A stretch of DNA of 64,000 nt. It comes from Podocnemis expansa. Lineage: Eukaryota; Chordata; Testudines; Podocnemididae. Location: the NCBI GenBank assembly GCA_007922195.1, contig ML681990.1, forward strand, positions 38,577,557 to 38,641,556, written 5' to 3'. The notes under the pieces are model-generated. The model had not been told where the DNA came from, did no database searches, and saw nothing but the letters and a program-made list of their open reading frames with translations. Positions 37,585 through 52,676 of this stretch are shown piece after piece. Numbering within the stretch: the first letter of the stretch is position 1; each line of letters opens with the position of its first letter. The translations under genes and the position numbers were made by a program.

Positions 37585-38710
37585 TGAACCAGTCAACGTA
37601 GTGCTCTTAGATTTTTCAGAAAGCCTGTGAAAAGGTCAAAAAACTCCTACGCAAACAAAAGAGCCAATGAGATAAGAGGGTAAGTTCTCTCATTGAACTG
37701 CAGTTGCTTAAAACATAGGGAACAAAGGAAAAATAAGTGGTCAGTTTTCACAGTGGAGAGAGGTAAATAGCAGAGTCACCCCGCATCTGAACTGGGATTA
37801 GTGTGCTCAACATAAACAATGCAAACTTATTCAAGACCATTAAGACCAAAGCTGACTATGAAGATTTATAAAAGGATCTCAGTAAAGTGAGTGACCAGGT
37901 GACAAAATTGCATATGAAATTCAGTGTTGCTAAGTGTAAAGTAATGCATGTTGGAAAATATAATCCCAACTATACATATAAAATTAGTTACCAGCATCTG
38001 CAAAGCTAATCATGTTAAGAACTATTAAGCATGGGATACATAAAAAAGTAGGAACTATCAAAATGCCATTATACAAATCCAAAGTATGCCCCTACCTTGA
38101 GTAACAGGTGCAGTTCTCATCGCCCCATCTCAAAGGAGATTTTTTATAATTGGAGAAGGTGCAAAGAAGGGCAACAAAAATGGTTAGGGGTATAGAACAG
38201 CTTCTATATGAGGAGCAATTATGAAAATGGGGATTTTTCAGCTCAGAAAAGAATCGACTCAGAGGGGTGATATGGTAGATACTCATGAACGATGTAGAGA
38301 AAGTGAATAGGGAAGTGTTATTTATCCTTTCATGTCACACAAAAAAACAAAGGTCACCCAATGAAATTAATAGGCAGAAGATTTAAAAGAAACTTAAGGA
38401 AGTGCTTTTTCACAAAATGCGGTGTCAGTCTATGGAACTCACTGCCAGAGATGTTGTGAAGGTCAAAGGCATAAAAGAGGTAAAAAAAAATAATTAGATA
38501 AGTTAATGGAAAATAGGTTCACCAATGGCTATTAGCCAAGATGATGAGAGACATGATCCCATGGTCTAGGTATCCATGACACCTAGCCCTGCAAATAGTG
38601 TAGTGGCTTGCATTTCTGCTTAATATGCCTAAAGGTCCTGGGTTCAAGCCCTAGGTGGTTGGACTTGATGATCTCATGAGGTCCCTTCCAACCCTAGGAT
38701 TTGATTCAAT
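37585..38710 (+). mobile_element. CR1 LINE, old 3' part
   Basis: It begins in reverse-transcriptase motif A (frame GEPVNVVLLDFSESL, the canonical 'LDFxKAFD' region, Ala-Phe lost). It runs through 'gtgcaaagaagggcaacaaa' to the tail 'gaggtcccttccaaccctag'. The active-site region is heavily mutated. Confidence 0.82.
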
Positions 38711-38734
38711 TCATAACTACCACCCAAGGCTCCT

Positions 38735-38885
38735 CCAACTGCCAGAAGCTTGAACTAGACTACAGGAGAAGGATTGCTTGAAACTGCTCTGTTCCATTCA
38801 TTCTCTCTGGGCACTGTCAGAAGACAGGATACTGAGCTAGACAGACCATTAGTGTGATACAGTATGGCTGGTCTTATGTTCCTTT
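38735..38885 (+). mobile_element. CR1 LINE 3' fragment, second subfamily
   Basis: 'gcactgtcagaagacaggat' followed by 'gagctagacagaccatt' is the 3' end of another CR1 subfamily; 46650-47300 has the same tail. Confidence 0.75.
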
Positions 38886-40190
38886 TTACTTTTATCAGTT
38901 AGAGAAATAATAATCTACCTTCACATGTTCTTTGTGAAATTACATACAGCTTCTTTCACATCTTGTCCAAAACAGCTGTGTGATGTCTCTGCACAATGTA
39001 AAATGAGTTGCCATGTTCTATCTCATTGGCAGCTGATTTTTAGTGGAGGATGAAAAGACTTCCATGTCTTGTATGTGAAGTTTGTAAAGTTTGGGATCCT
39101 TCTGGATGAAGAGGGTAAGTAAAGTATAAAATATTATTACTGTGTTTACTATAGTTGGGCTCCTGCCATTGCTTTTTTTATTATTATTAAAGATTGGCAC
39201 AAACCACAAAATTCAGATCTGGAACACCACAAAATTCAGAGGTCATTAGTCAAGGTTAAAACAACATTAAGATAAGAAGCAAGATAGTTATTATAATAAA
39301 GAAATCAGCTACTTAGCTGCCTGGGGATGGGGCAATTCCCAGATGATGAAATACTTGCACAACAATCCCCTTTCTGCTTCTAGTCCAGGGAACATGGTAA
39401 AGTAAAGGGGATGCAGCCAAAGTACCCTTGAGATCTAAAGATCCAGAGCTGCCAGCAAAGGTCAGTGCAGTCAAGTGCAACTTAGAAGACCCATGAGGCT
39501 ATTTACTGGAGCCAAAACAGCTAGCCTTAAGATCAAGGGCTTAGAGTGGGATATAAATGTTCTATAAAACTACTTTTGCAATGCTCTCAGTTGTACCAGG
39601 GATAGTAGCAGTGCCGCTCAGGTTCTGAGCCAAGGACTCTTTTGCAAAATTTGGATCCTGATCCATGTTCAGATTTTAAAATCTCTCACAACTATGGTGT
39701 TTTCTAATCTGAGGGTTTTCATTTGGACCTGTCTCTAGTCCAGATCTTATTCCATTGAAGCTGTAGAGTACATCATGTATACAATAGTCTAAATCACTGG
39801 GGAACATATTTGCAATCCAATATTGCTTATGTTTAAATTGTGTCCATCACACAAAATACAATAAAACACTTTATAGAGAAAGACAGTATAGTGACTTAAC
39901 ACTACATAGTTCTACACAACACTTAGCAAGAGGAAACTGTATAAATATGGAGTTAGACAGAAAAAAATAAAGATAAATGTAAAAGTGAGTTGAGGCAAGT
40001 AAGCAGTTATGCATGTACAATAACTTATCTTCTCATAAAAAAAGCATTTTTTTCCTCCCTGCCTTGGCCATTCCTGCTTTAGGAATTCAATATAATCTTT
40101 TATGACTTCACCCAGAACTCTTGCCTAGTTCCAGGGTCCAGTCTACAAGAATTGGCACAAAAAGCTAATTGTTTTTTTTTTTTTCCTGCT
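38886..40190 (-). other. ADAMTS6 intron, unique sequence
   Basis: No gene or repeat recognised. Confidence 0.5.
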
Positions 40191-40194
40191 TAAA

Positions 40195-41575
40195 CAAAGT
40201 TGGCAATCACTGTCAATACAAAGGAGGATCAAAATATTTCACAGGAAGTTTGGATGACCTTGAAGATTTGAGTGACAGAAATGGGATGAAATTCAAAAGG
40301 GCAAAGTGCAAGACCATGCACTTAGGATCTAATAAGAAATTTTGCTATAAGTGGTGGATCCATCAGATTGAAGCAACTGAAGAGGAAGGAGACTTGGGTA
40401 TGTTGGTTGATCATGGGATGATAATGTGCTGAGACTGCAGAAAAGGGAAATGTGATCAAGAGACATCAGGCAAGATATTTCCAGTGGGGATAAAGGATTG
40501 TTACCATTGTACAAGGCACTCATAAGACCTCATATGGTCAATCATGTTCAAGAAAGATGAATGAGTTCAAACTGTAATTGATACAGAGAAGAGCTACAAG
40601 CATGATCAGAGAAATGGAGGGTCTATCTTACGAGAGGAAACTGGAAAAACTTGGCTTGTTTAGTCTAGTTTAAAAAAAAGGCTGAGAGAGGACTTCTCTT
40701 TATAAAGACATCAGGGGGAGTAAAAACCAGGTACAGTGAAAAGCTATTTAAGCTGAAGACAACATTGACACATGAACAAATGAATATTAACTTGCCACAA
40801 ATAAATTCAGGTTGGAAATTAGATTTCTAACCATCAGAGGAGTGATGTTCTGAAACAGCCTCCCAACAGGAGTTGTAGAGACAAACTACTCAACTGGTTT
40901 TAAGAAAGGGCTGAAAAAATTTATGGGTGCAGTTGTATGATGGGGTTACTTGTGATGCAGGGCTCGGTAGCCCCAGATATCCCTTCTGGTTTATGTCCTA
41001 TTTTCTAAAGTTCATTATTTGGGGGCACCCTTGCCTTCAACCCCCACTACCACACCATATATTCTGGGGTTTGTTCATTTGTTTCCTCTGAAATACGAGA
41101 GATAGCCACAATTGGAGATGGAACACTGGATATGGTAAGCCAGTGATCTAAGATGCTATTGAGCAGTGTCTCTCGTGTGCTTAGCTGGCTAGTTCTTGTT
41201 CATACGACTAATGTCTATCTGATCTTCATATATGGGTTTGGGAAGAAAATTTTCCCCAGGTAAGATTGGCAGTGACTCCCCCCTGCCCTGAAACATGGAG
41301 TGCAGGTCACCCGCTGGAGTTATCTGGGTATATTTCACTTTAATGATTCCCTACGATTTCAGGCCTCAGGCATGGTGCACCTTGGCCTCTCCTATTCTCT
41401 GCACATAGTACATAACCTACTCTCCTGTGGGCTGTAATGCTTTATTCTAAATCTGGATGCTGAGTTTAGGTTTGGGTGCTGGGGTGGAGAGTGTTTCCTG
41501 TGATATACAGTAGGTCAGACTAGATGGTTTGGTGGTCCCTTTTGGCGGTCCCTTTTGGTGGTCCTTTTTAAATTC
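40195..41575 (+). mobile_element. CR1 LINE with long 3' untranslated region
   Basis: The coding part decays from 'aagtgcaagaccatgcactt' (40305) through 'gcttgtttagtctag' (40655) to about 40930. The 3' region follows: 'ttttccccaggtaagattgg' at 41250, and the end 'gtaggtcagactagatggtt' at 41510. A 17-bp unit 'ggtcccttttgg' plus variants is repeated three times at the tail (41530-41565). Confidence 0.72.
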
Positions 41576-41929
41576 CAAGATTATATTACTGCAGTTTTCA
41601 CTTTCTTCTGTGAATTCTACCTGTCTCTGAAGTTTTTGTGCACCTGACCAATGAGGGTCATGAGTTTGATTACAACGGGAATCTCTTGATGAGCACACAG
41701 ATGGAAATCATAGTGTGATGTTGCCTGGGTCTAGGGGATTGTTTATGATTATATTTTATATTAATATTTCATATTTGCAATAATCCATATGTGATATGCA
41801 ATGTTTGGTCCCAATAGAAAGGTTGCAATCTGCCAGGAATTATTATATGGTTTATATATAGGTGTCAAATCTGTATTAGAAATTAGGAATATGTTTGTTC
41901 TATTTACGTTCCAAGTTATTTGATTCTAA

Positions 41930-42775
41930 GGCAATTCCAGACTGGGTGTCTGCAAAACCACTGTCCTCTTAATGGCCCATTAAGGGAACTTCCAGCAATG
42001 GTGGGCCTAGGAAGAAACCTGTTTGATGAGTCACCCAGACTGCCCATGTGACTCAACTCCATTTTGATATGGCAAGGACTCTGAGAGCATGGGGAAAGCC
42101 AAAGGTGATAAAAGGCAGTGGCCCTGTCTCCATTTTGTCTTCAGTTTCCAACCTGCAATTAACACCATCCTCTGGAACTATTCTGCCGCACCGAACAAAG
42201 GACTAAGATCCACCCAGGTGCTGGGTGTCTACCAGAGGAACTGGACTAACCTGCAAATTACAGATTCTTCAAGGACTTGTTTTCTATGGACTCTAAATCA
42301 TTTCTATGCATGTGATTCACTTTGACCCTTTTAACATCTCTCTCATTTTGTTTCTTTTCTTTTTATATTAAACCTCTAGTTGTAGTTACTAAAGGATTGG
42401 CTGGCAGTGTGGTATTTTGGGGAAGATCCAAGCCTATATTGTTCTGGGTGATGTAGCTAGCCCTTTGGGGTCAGAAGAAACTATTTCTTTAGGAGACCCA
42501 GTGGTTAGGTGGGGACCAGAAGAGCTGATGTACAATAAAGGGGACTGTTTCTATTTTATGTTTTGTGGTGACCAGAGTGGGGAATCAGAAGCCTGTTTCA
42601 TTACTGAGTGGGAGACTGGTTTAAGTACCACCTGTCAGTGGTTTGGGGGTCTGGCCCCTGGTTTTGCAGCTTGCCCTGATTTTGGCACATTCAGGAGGCC
42701 CATGTCACACATCGTTAGCAAGGGATTTGCTTGGTTGAGGCATGCGTGGCATGTTGTAAAAATTTCAGCATGAGG
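41930..42775 (+). mobile_element. Unclassified LTR-like interspersed repeat
   Basis: I recognise the text ('cactgtcctcttaatggccc', 'ctaaaggattggctggcag', 'gtggtattttggggaagatc') as a dispersed repeat of turtle genomes but cannot state its class with certainty. It has an AATAAA-like/T-rich region at 42340-42375 that could be a polyadenylation region, as in an LTR. No protein is encoded. Confidence 0.4.
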
Positions 42776-42879
42776 GATCAGGGAAAGCTAATGATCTTGA
42801 TGATGATTTAAGAAACAATGTAGGAACTATTCAAGGATCTGATTGATCTGCTCTCCCACTGATGTTGACACTGGTTGCT

Positions 42880-42990
42880 CACTGTAGCCAGGAGAACAAA
42901 CAAGGATTCCTGTGACACTTTAAAGACTAACACATTTATTATCATATGAGTTTTGTGGAAGAATATCCCACTTTGTCAGTTGAAAATCAG
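42880..42990 (+). mobile_element. CryI-type SINE, simple form
   Basis: 'actgtagccaggagaacaaa', then 'ggattcctgtgacactttaa', 'gactaacacatttattatca' and 'agaatatcccactttgtcag' in order on the + strand. Confidence 0.82.
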
Positions 42991-43970
42991 ATCTCTGCCA
43001 GATGAAAGCGGAGAGACAGGACAGGAACCAGAAGTACAAGAGCCGTCCTCAGGCTGGGGAGCAGATGCTGAAGGAGACAGACACCTCCAGCCTGTTGTTG
43101 GCTCCTAAATCCACCAGAGATGCCTGCCAGTTCAGCAATAACCCCAAGTTACCAAAGGCACCAGAAATGCCATACGATGAGGAATTGCTGGGTTTACCAC
43201 AAGACTACTCCAACGAGACAGAGGGTGACCCTACATCATAGGTTCACCTCGGAATAGGAAAGAAGCAGCCCAGGGACAGCTGACTACCATCCAGTTGTGC
43301 TTGTGCTGGAGCACTGTTTAGTACATTTTGGCCAGAGCCCCACCAACTTGGTGGTGAAGCACTCCATAATGGTTAGGGTCCAGGGCTGGGACACAGTGGA
43401 GTTGGGTAGGCCTGTGTTCCCCTCTTCCTTTCCTTCCTCCTCTGCCGTGACAACCCTGGAATGTCAGACTTTCCCACTGGGTCAAGTGATGTGGTTCTCT
43501 GCTCAACCATGTACTTGAGGCACTAGAGTGCTCACTTGCGCCCACCCTGCTTGAGGGCCAGAAGGCTACAGATTGCTGTGGTTGCCCCACCTTGCCTGAG
43601 GGCCTGAGCTATAGACTGTTTCCTTGCCATAACATGGCTACTGGCTGCTTGCTTTGCCTGCCCTGCCCTGTTTGAAATGCCAGGGCTATAGACTTCTTGC
43701 TTTGCCTGCATTACCTTGACTGCAGACCAGGGCTACAGACTGCTCATTTGGCCCCCATTGCCGCAGGGCTGTGGGCCTAAGGCTTTGGGACTAACCAGCT
43801 TAGCTGAGGAGGTCTATGAACTGCTAACTTCCACCCTAGCTGAAGCTTCCCCACAGGACATGGCAGCCAGGAGGTGTGCCCTCCTTCCAAGGGAGACATT
43901 GAGGGAGGGCCAAAAGCCCCTACCTACACCTGAGATTGCCTACACTCACAAACAGAAGGCCATCTCCTGA
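42991..43970. repeat. Unclassified sequence with a ~60-bp degenerate minisatellite
   Basis: At 43540-43770 units of 'gccagggctatagactgctt' plus 'gctttgcctgcc' recur four to five times with heavy divergence. The + frame at 43002-43241 (79 codons) is Pro/Lys/Glu-rich and could be decayed retroelement coding sequence, but no motif is present. Confidence 0.45.
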
Positions 43971-46640
<2,670 letters not shown>

Positions 46641-46649
46641 TATATAATT

Positions 46650-47305
46650 TTAGGGATTCCAGAATCCAGATATTGAATACTGCTTACAGATCTGGTCACT
46701 CCATCTCAAAACGATATATCAAATTGGAAAAGGTACAGAAAATGGCAAGAGAATGTTTAGGGGTATAGGAAAGCTTTCATATGAGAAGAGATTAATAAGA
46801 CTGGGACTCTTTAGCTGGGGAAAGAGACAGGAAAGGGGAATGGGGGGATGTGATGGGGCTATAAAGCTATGACTGAGGTGGAGAAAGTAAATAGGGAAGT
46901 GTTATTTACTCATTCTCATAACAGAAGAACTAGGGGTCACCAAATTAAATTAATAGGCAAGAGGTTTAAAATGAACAAAAGAATGAATTTCTTTACAGGA
47001 TGTATAGTCAACTTGTGGAATGCCTTGCCAGGGGATGCTGAAGGCCAAGACTACAATGAGGTTCAAAAAACAAAAAAAAAGGTAGATAAGTTAATGCAGG
47101 ATAGGTCCATCAATGGCTATTAGCCAGATGGGCAGTGAAGGCTATATTTGCTGGAAGCTGGGAAAGGGTGATGGGATGGATCACTTTATGATTACCTGTT
47201 CTATTTATTCTCTCTGAAGCACCTGGCTTTGATCACTGTCAGTAGACAGGATACTGGGCTAGATAGACCTTCGATCTGATGCAGCATGGCCATTCTTGGC
47301 CAGTC
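46650..47305 (+). mobile_element. CR1 LINE, 3' part
   Basis: Decayed CR1 C-terminal coding from 'atactgcttacagatctggt' and 'ggaaaaggtacagaaaatgg' to 'gtagacaggatactgggcta' and 'gatgcagcatggccattctt'. The coding part has frameshifts. Confidence 0.85.
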
Positions 47306-48500
47306 CACACAGAGGTATGTGGTTGTGTTTGAACAAGAACTATACTTTAGTTATATTTTTAAAAACTAAGACTAACGAGGAATGCTAAATTTTTCTGCAG
47401 GAGAAAAAAAATTGAAACAATAGCCTCATAAACAACAGCTTCAGTCCCTCAATCTCAGATTATTCCAGAAAGTCCACCCACTGTTTCTGCGTGATGGCAT
47501 TTAGAAGAAAGTAATGTGATTCCATATTAACTGAATTAATCTGAACATAATAATTAAGTATAAGAAACTGCCACTTCAAATGCTAGATGCCTATTACGTT
47601 TTTCTGAACTGTGCAACACCCATTAAAATACTGACAGGTATATTTTTGCACCTTTTCCTCATGGTTCTTTTACTTATGCACTGTGAGCCCTAGCCAACCC
47701 CCCAACACATACATTAGGCTCTGGAAGCTGAAAGGAAAACCCATCAGAACTACCCAGCTTGTGAGGCCTACTAGCCCTTATGGTAGTCAGAAGGATACAT
47801 TTCAGAAAGCATTATTTATAGTCTGTAAGGACCCCAAGGTCATATTATTAAGTTTTAAAAGATTTTCCTTGCTTTCTTAACCTTTTGCCTGTTTTAAACC
47901 AGTTAAACAACTTACCTTTCCAATGTTGCTATTGTTACTCATTAAGTCTCATCCAATGTGTCAGACATCTCAGGTTGACCATAAACATCATGATTTTGCT
48001 TATGAAAAATTTCATGGTTTAACACCAGACATACTTGGTGCCCATGCTCCCCACTAAGCCAAGATCCTCAGCAAGCCATGTCAGATGCCTCCATATGCTA
48101 CATCTTTAGATACATATTTGTGCACCACAACATGAGACCAATATATCTATGTAACTAAACTGAGTAGGTAATCCCCTCCTGTCAGATCTCACGTATTGAC
48201 TACACAGACCTTTCCAAACTGACAGAAAGAGACTAGTTCTGAATAATCTTCACCATCTAATCTGCTGTAGGCATCTTGAAAACATTTTGTTTTATTGCGC
48301 TCAAAACAATATCTCCCAGTTAGGACCTGAATCAAAGTCTCAGGTCTCAAAGTTTCCTCACTTGAGTTAAAGGAAACTTCTCTCCTAGCCATAAGTAATA
48401 ACTACACATGGATAATCCTCTTTGCAGTCTTTCCTCCATTAGATAACAAGGCCAGCACAGTGTCACACCATAAGAGCTCCATTCTGAACACAAAAAAAAG
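47306..48500 (-). other. ADAMTS6 intron, unique sequence
   Basis: No supported feature. Confidence 0.5.
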
Positions 48501-48824
48501 GTTACTTACAAGTAACTAGAGGTTACAAGAAGTCTTCAAGATGGACTTTGCATATGCATATTTATGGGATGCTCCACCTGGTGCAGCCTGAATGGTAGAA
48601 CTCAAACTAACAGTACCAACTGGAGCATCCACACAACTTTCTCATTCTTTTCTGAATAAATGTCATACTTTACACAGCACAGGTCCAAAAAGGGGCATGA
48701 CATTCTAGCCACCTCAGTTTTTTATCCCCTGAACCCAGGCCTATGCTAAGTACGGCTCTGAAGTGGGCAGTGCATGTAAACACGCAGAGTCCATCTCAAA
48801 GAACTTTGCTTACAAGTAAGTAAC
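48501..48824. mobile_element. Non-autonomous element with ~50-bp terminal inverted repeats
   Basis: The left end GTTACTTACAAGTAAC followed by 'tcttcaagatggactttgc' is mirrored by the right end, whose reverse complement reads GTTACTTACTTGTAAGC and 'tctttgagatggactctgc'. No target duplication is evident and no protein is encoded. Class unassigned. Confidence 0.55.
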
Positions 48825-48970
48825 TTTGACTTTTTCTTTGAGCATCTTCTGAATATTCCCACTCATAGGATGGACAGTAACTCTCACTCATGAGGATAGG
48901 AAAAAACAGAGTCCTAACTACATAATTGCAAGACTGCCTTGTCAACTTGTGCATCTAACCTAGACTCTAA

Positions 48971-49646
48971 GGCTATGTTCACACAGGGCAGGCTTGTTTC
49001 GAAACAAGACATTTTGAAACAAGCTGTTTCAAAATAACTTTTTATTTCAAAACACCTTATTTCGAAGGACAAAAACTTTGTCCTCGAAATAAGGGAGCAA
49101 AATAGCAGGCCCACAGTGTGGACCTGCTATTTCGCTTGGGGAGGGGATTGCAGGCACGCAGAGGGACGCTGCACCCCATGGGTGCCTGCAGGGGGCTGAG
49201 GCAAGGGGCTGAGGTGCCCGGGACCCGACGCCAGGTTTGGGGACAGCCAGGGCTTTAAAGCCCCCGGGGTGAGGCGCTCCACTGAGTCCCCTGCAGACAC
49301 CCATGGAGTCAGGCGTAGCCCCGCGCCTCACTCCACGGACACTCCTCAGCACCCTGGCCAGGGTGCTGAGGGGGTAGCCCTTCCTCCCAGGGTGCTTAGC
49401 ATCCTGGGAGGAACGTCACATGTTGTTTCGGAACACTTTGTTCCAAAACAACATGTCCACACAGGGCTGTTTCGAAACCACTGTTTCGAAACCAGATGAG
49501 GTTTTAGCCATTCCGAAACAACGGTGGCCATTTTGAAACAAACGGTTTGCTTGTTTTGAAATGGCCGTGCGTCGTGTGGCCATGGCAGTTCTTATTTCGA
49601 AACAACCTCTGGTGTTTCAAAACAAGAAGTGTGTGTGAACATACCC
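48971..49646. mobile_element. Palindrome-rich MITE, copy D, with GC-rich core
   Basis: Ends GGCTATGTTCACACAGG and GTGTGTGAACATACCC are inverted repeats. The flanks TAA (48968-48970) and TCA (49647-49649) may be a 3-bp duplication with one change. The arms have TTATTTCGAAATAA-type and TGTTTCGAAACA-type palindromes. The 350-bp GC-rich core (49130-49430) is unlike copies A and C and is itself partly symmetrical ('caggcacgcagagggacgct', 'ggtgctgagggggtagccc'). Confidence 0.82.
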
Positions 49647-49649
49647 TCA

Positions 49650-51250
49650 GTCTAACAAGTAGTGCCTAGTGAAAATATGGATTGTACTCCATATTTCTAC
49701 AATACAAACTTCCATTTAAGGCATGTGTCTGAAGAGTCCCATGGAAGCTGCCTTACCCCTACTAGGATGCACTTTAACTCTTCCAGGCAAAATGATATCC
49801 TTTAGCTATAAGCCTATTTAATATATAATCTAACCCATCTGGAAAGTATTATTACCCTGCTACCCAGGTTCCTCTCTTTACAAAAGGTAAAGAAGTTAGG
49901 AGATTGTCTAAAATGCTTAGTTCTGTCTAAACAGGATAGTGCACTCCTGACATATACTGTATGTAATTTAGCATCACCAAAATTTAGTTCTGGCTGAAAA
50001 TATCTTTAAGCATATGGATCCTGTGACTGAGTCTGCTTATAAAATCTCTTTTCTGGGTCCATCTAAGGACAATGACCCATTCTCAAATTTGAGGGAACTT
50101 GTGATATCAGCTGTCTCCAGACTGAATTAAAGAGATTGGATCTGGGTATCCTGCAGGAGTCTTAGATGCTGAAGGTATTGGAGAAATCCTAATTTCTTCA
50201 ACTCGCCTTCTTACTCCTGAAGGACTGTCTATCTAAATCAGTGCTGTTCCAGTGACATGCAATGATTCATTACCAACTGTGATGGAGATTGATCTGATCA
50301 ATGAACTTGTGCTGTAACTACTAATGGCGGAGAAGCCACCTTGGCACTAGACTTCAGATTCATAATAGTGTGCTACTTCAGCTTATGAAACAGGCTCTTT
50401 CCTCTTCCATTGGAACTGACTCATCCAGCGGTGCAACAACTGGATTACAGGAATGTTTTCTGGCTTTACCACAGGAGTCCTTGCCCAATCCTAGTGCCTT
50501 AAGGGCTAGTGGACTGTACAGGTTTTTTTCTCATGTTTGGCTCTTGAAGAAGAACACAAATGACACTTCCACTCACCATAGCTGTCTAATCCTTTTCTGG
50601 CTCTAGCCACAGAAGCTAACAACAAGGCAGTGTTACTCTTCAGATTTTTCTGCTGATGCACAACACCAGTGAAGAGAATTTAACTCTCTCTGCTCCAGAC
50701 GTACTCAAATGCAAAGCTGATCTAGGAGGTTATTCCAAAACTTGCAGTTATTTGGTTTCAGAAGATTTCGCTAACAAACTTCTTGGAGTATAATTGCCTG
50801 AAGCCTGTTTTGTCTCTCCTTCTTTGCTTACATTATGGGACTTGAGCAAATTGAATATTTTGATGGTGAATGACCATTGCACAAGCATGCCAAATATCTA
50901 GCACATGTGTTTGATGCCAAGAACATAGCTGGGCATGACAAACATCTCATAAAGCCTAGCTTTTTGGTCTTCAGCTCCATAATTCCAGTTCCAAAGAACT
51001 TTTATCTAATTCTACTGAAGACTATAACAACAAATATAACTAAATAAACTAACATATTAACAACCCAAACTAAACTAACTAGGCACTTAAAAGATACAGA
51101 AATGGGGCAATTCTGGAGCAGTTCCTAATCTATTTAGCTGTTTATAGTTGGAAGAAACTGAGGAAGCTGGAGAGAAATAACCCTTTTATACTATCAATGT
51201 AGAACATTCAACGTTCATTAAGAGGGAGGGGGGTGATGGCAGCACATCAT
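49650..51250 (-). other. ADAMTS6 intron, unclassified
   Basis: Some blocks here read as decayed repeat, but none is nameable. No gene. Confidence 0.4.
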
Positions 51251-51254
51251 TGCT

Positions 51255-51605
51255 TCTACAGATGCTACTCATAGACTCTCAGACTTTCAGACCAGAAGAG
51301 ACCATCACAATCATCTAATCTGACTTTCTGCACACTGCAGGCCACAGAATTTCACCAACCCATTCCTGTAATACAACACAACCTCTGGCTGAGTTATGGA
51401 AGTCTTCAAATCATGATTTAAACCAGCAAGTGACCCCTGTCCCATGCTTCAAAGAAAGATGGAAACCTTCCAAGGTTTCTAACTATCATATCTAGTGAAA
51501 GATGCCTCTCCCACTCCCAGTACAGCAATCGATTAGATCCTGAGAATGTTGGGGAAACTCACCAGTCAGATACCTGGAAAAGAATTCTCTGTAACTCAGA
51601 GACCT
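51255..51605 (-). mobile_element. CR1 LINE, 3' end
   Basis: The + strand starts with the reversed tail 'actcatagactctcagactt' and runs into CR1 3' untranslated sequence, including 'gatcctgagaatgttgggga'. The same family lies at 57303-57760 and 62460-62960. Confidence 0.72.
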
Positions 51606-51623
51606 CCCCACAGGGGAGTTTGC

Positions 51624-52650
51624 ACTGCAAACAGGGGAGTTTGCAAGGGAAGGAGTTGGCGCCAGGTGCGTCCTACTGAAGTGTCCTGAGAAGTGGGGGG
51701 GCACGAGCCCACCCACTTCTAAAACCCTTCCCCCAACCTAGGGGGAAGTGGCACGAGACAGGGCTTCAAAAAAGTCCATGGGACAACAAAAAAGAAAACA
51801 GGGACGGGTGTGAAAGTTACAGGTTCAAAACATGGGTTTTGGAAGGGGATACTGAGCAGAGAATCCCGGACAAAGCCCACTGTTCCCCAACGGTGTCGAG
51901 GGAGCTAGTGGATGCTGCCCAGAGGAACTCTGCCCGGAGACGTCCACGGACGAGGGAGCGGAAATAGGCCCCACAGTCGCAGGCCCCTCCCTCTGCCAAC
52001 CTCGTCTCCTGAGTTTTATAAGTGGCTACTTTTGCGTAAGCCAAGAGGAGGTTGGCTAGCAGGTCCCGCAACTTGGTCGGGCCGCGGATGGGGAGTGCAT
52101 ACAGATACAGGTATGGGGAGAAGTGCAGCCAGAACCTCAATCAGCGGTTCTGGAGGAGCCGGAAAAGGGGCTGCAGCCACGCGCAGTCCAGATAGACGTG
52201 TGCCAGGGTCTCCCTCGCACCGCAAAAAGGGCAGGTGTCGGGGCGAGGGGTGAACAGCGCCAAGAACACACCCGTGCTCATGGCTCCATGAAGGAGCGGC
52301 CAACTTATGTCCCCAGCGGGCCTTGGAGTGAGGGTGGCATTGGTGCCAGGTGCGTCCTGGTAAGTGATTGGCTTTTTCCCTACAGCTGTTTTGCCTGTGT
52401 CTTTTTCCCTACAGGTGATTTGCTGTTAGTTGTGGGACTGTGCTTGTGTGATTGGGTGGGGGTTGTTTGCACCATTGTTCCCTGATCACCTTTAATCACC
52501 AGCTTCTAGCAGCTTCTAGCAGCCTTGTGATTGGCCTGCCCCTGTGTGACTGACAAGGGGCAAAGGCTGACCTAGGCAGAGAAGGCCTTTAAAAGCCACT
52601 GCTTGAGTAACCGGAGGACTGCAAACAGGGGAGTCTGCAAGGGAAGGAGT
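51624..52650 (+). promoter_or_regulatory. Tandem 5' untranslated units of the CR1
   Basis: A 33-bp block beginning actgcaaacaggggag and ending gggaaggagt occurs at 51624-51656 and again at 52618-52650, differing at one base. Subtracting the inserted LINE and its duplication, the two are about 310 bp apart. This suggests at least one repeated promoter-type unit ahead of ORF1, with part of another at 51610-51623. Promoter function is inferred from position; no transcription signal is proven. Confidence 0.65.
51675..52339 (-). pseudogene. 5'-truncated LINE of Tx1/L1 type, C-terminal zinc-finger region
   Basis: The minus strand from 52339 encodes WPLLHGAMSTGVFLALFTPR, then DTCPFCGARETLAHVYLDC (a CCHC finger), then FRLLQNR, one stop, and LRFWLHFSPYLYLYALPIRG, to a stop near 51817. 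The 'CPFCGxxETLxHxxxxC' finger and 'LHGAxSTGxxLxxFTP' lead are what I associate with Tx1-like LINE proteins of reptiles. Duplications TTGGYGCCAGGTGCGTCCT at 51656-51674 and 52340-52358 show retrotransposition into the CR1 leader, oriented opposite to it. Confidence 0.72.
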
Positions 52651-52676
52651 TTGGGGAGGAGTTTGGTGAGGCCACA

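Noticed and set aside
42089..42773. 78- and 118-codon + frames
   Set aside because: They fall in a dispersed repeat I recognise from turtle genomes; no protein motif.
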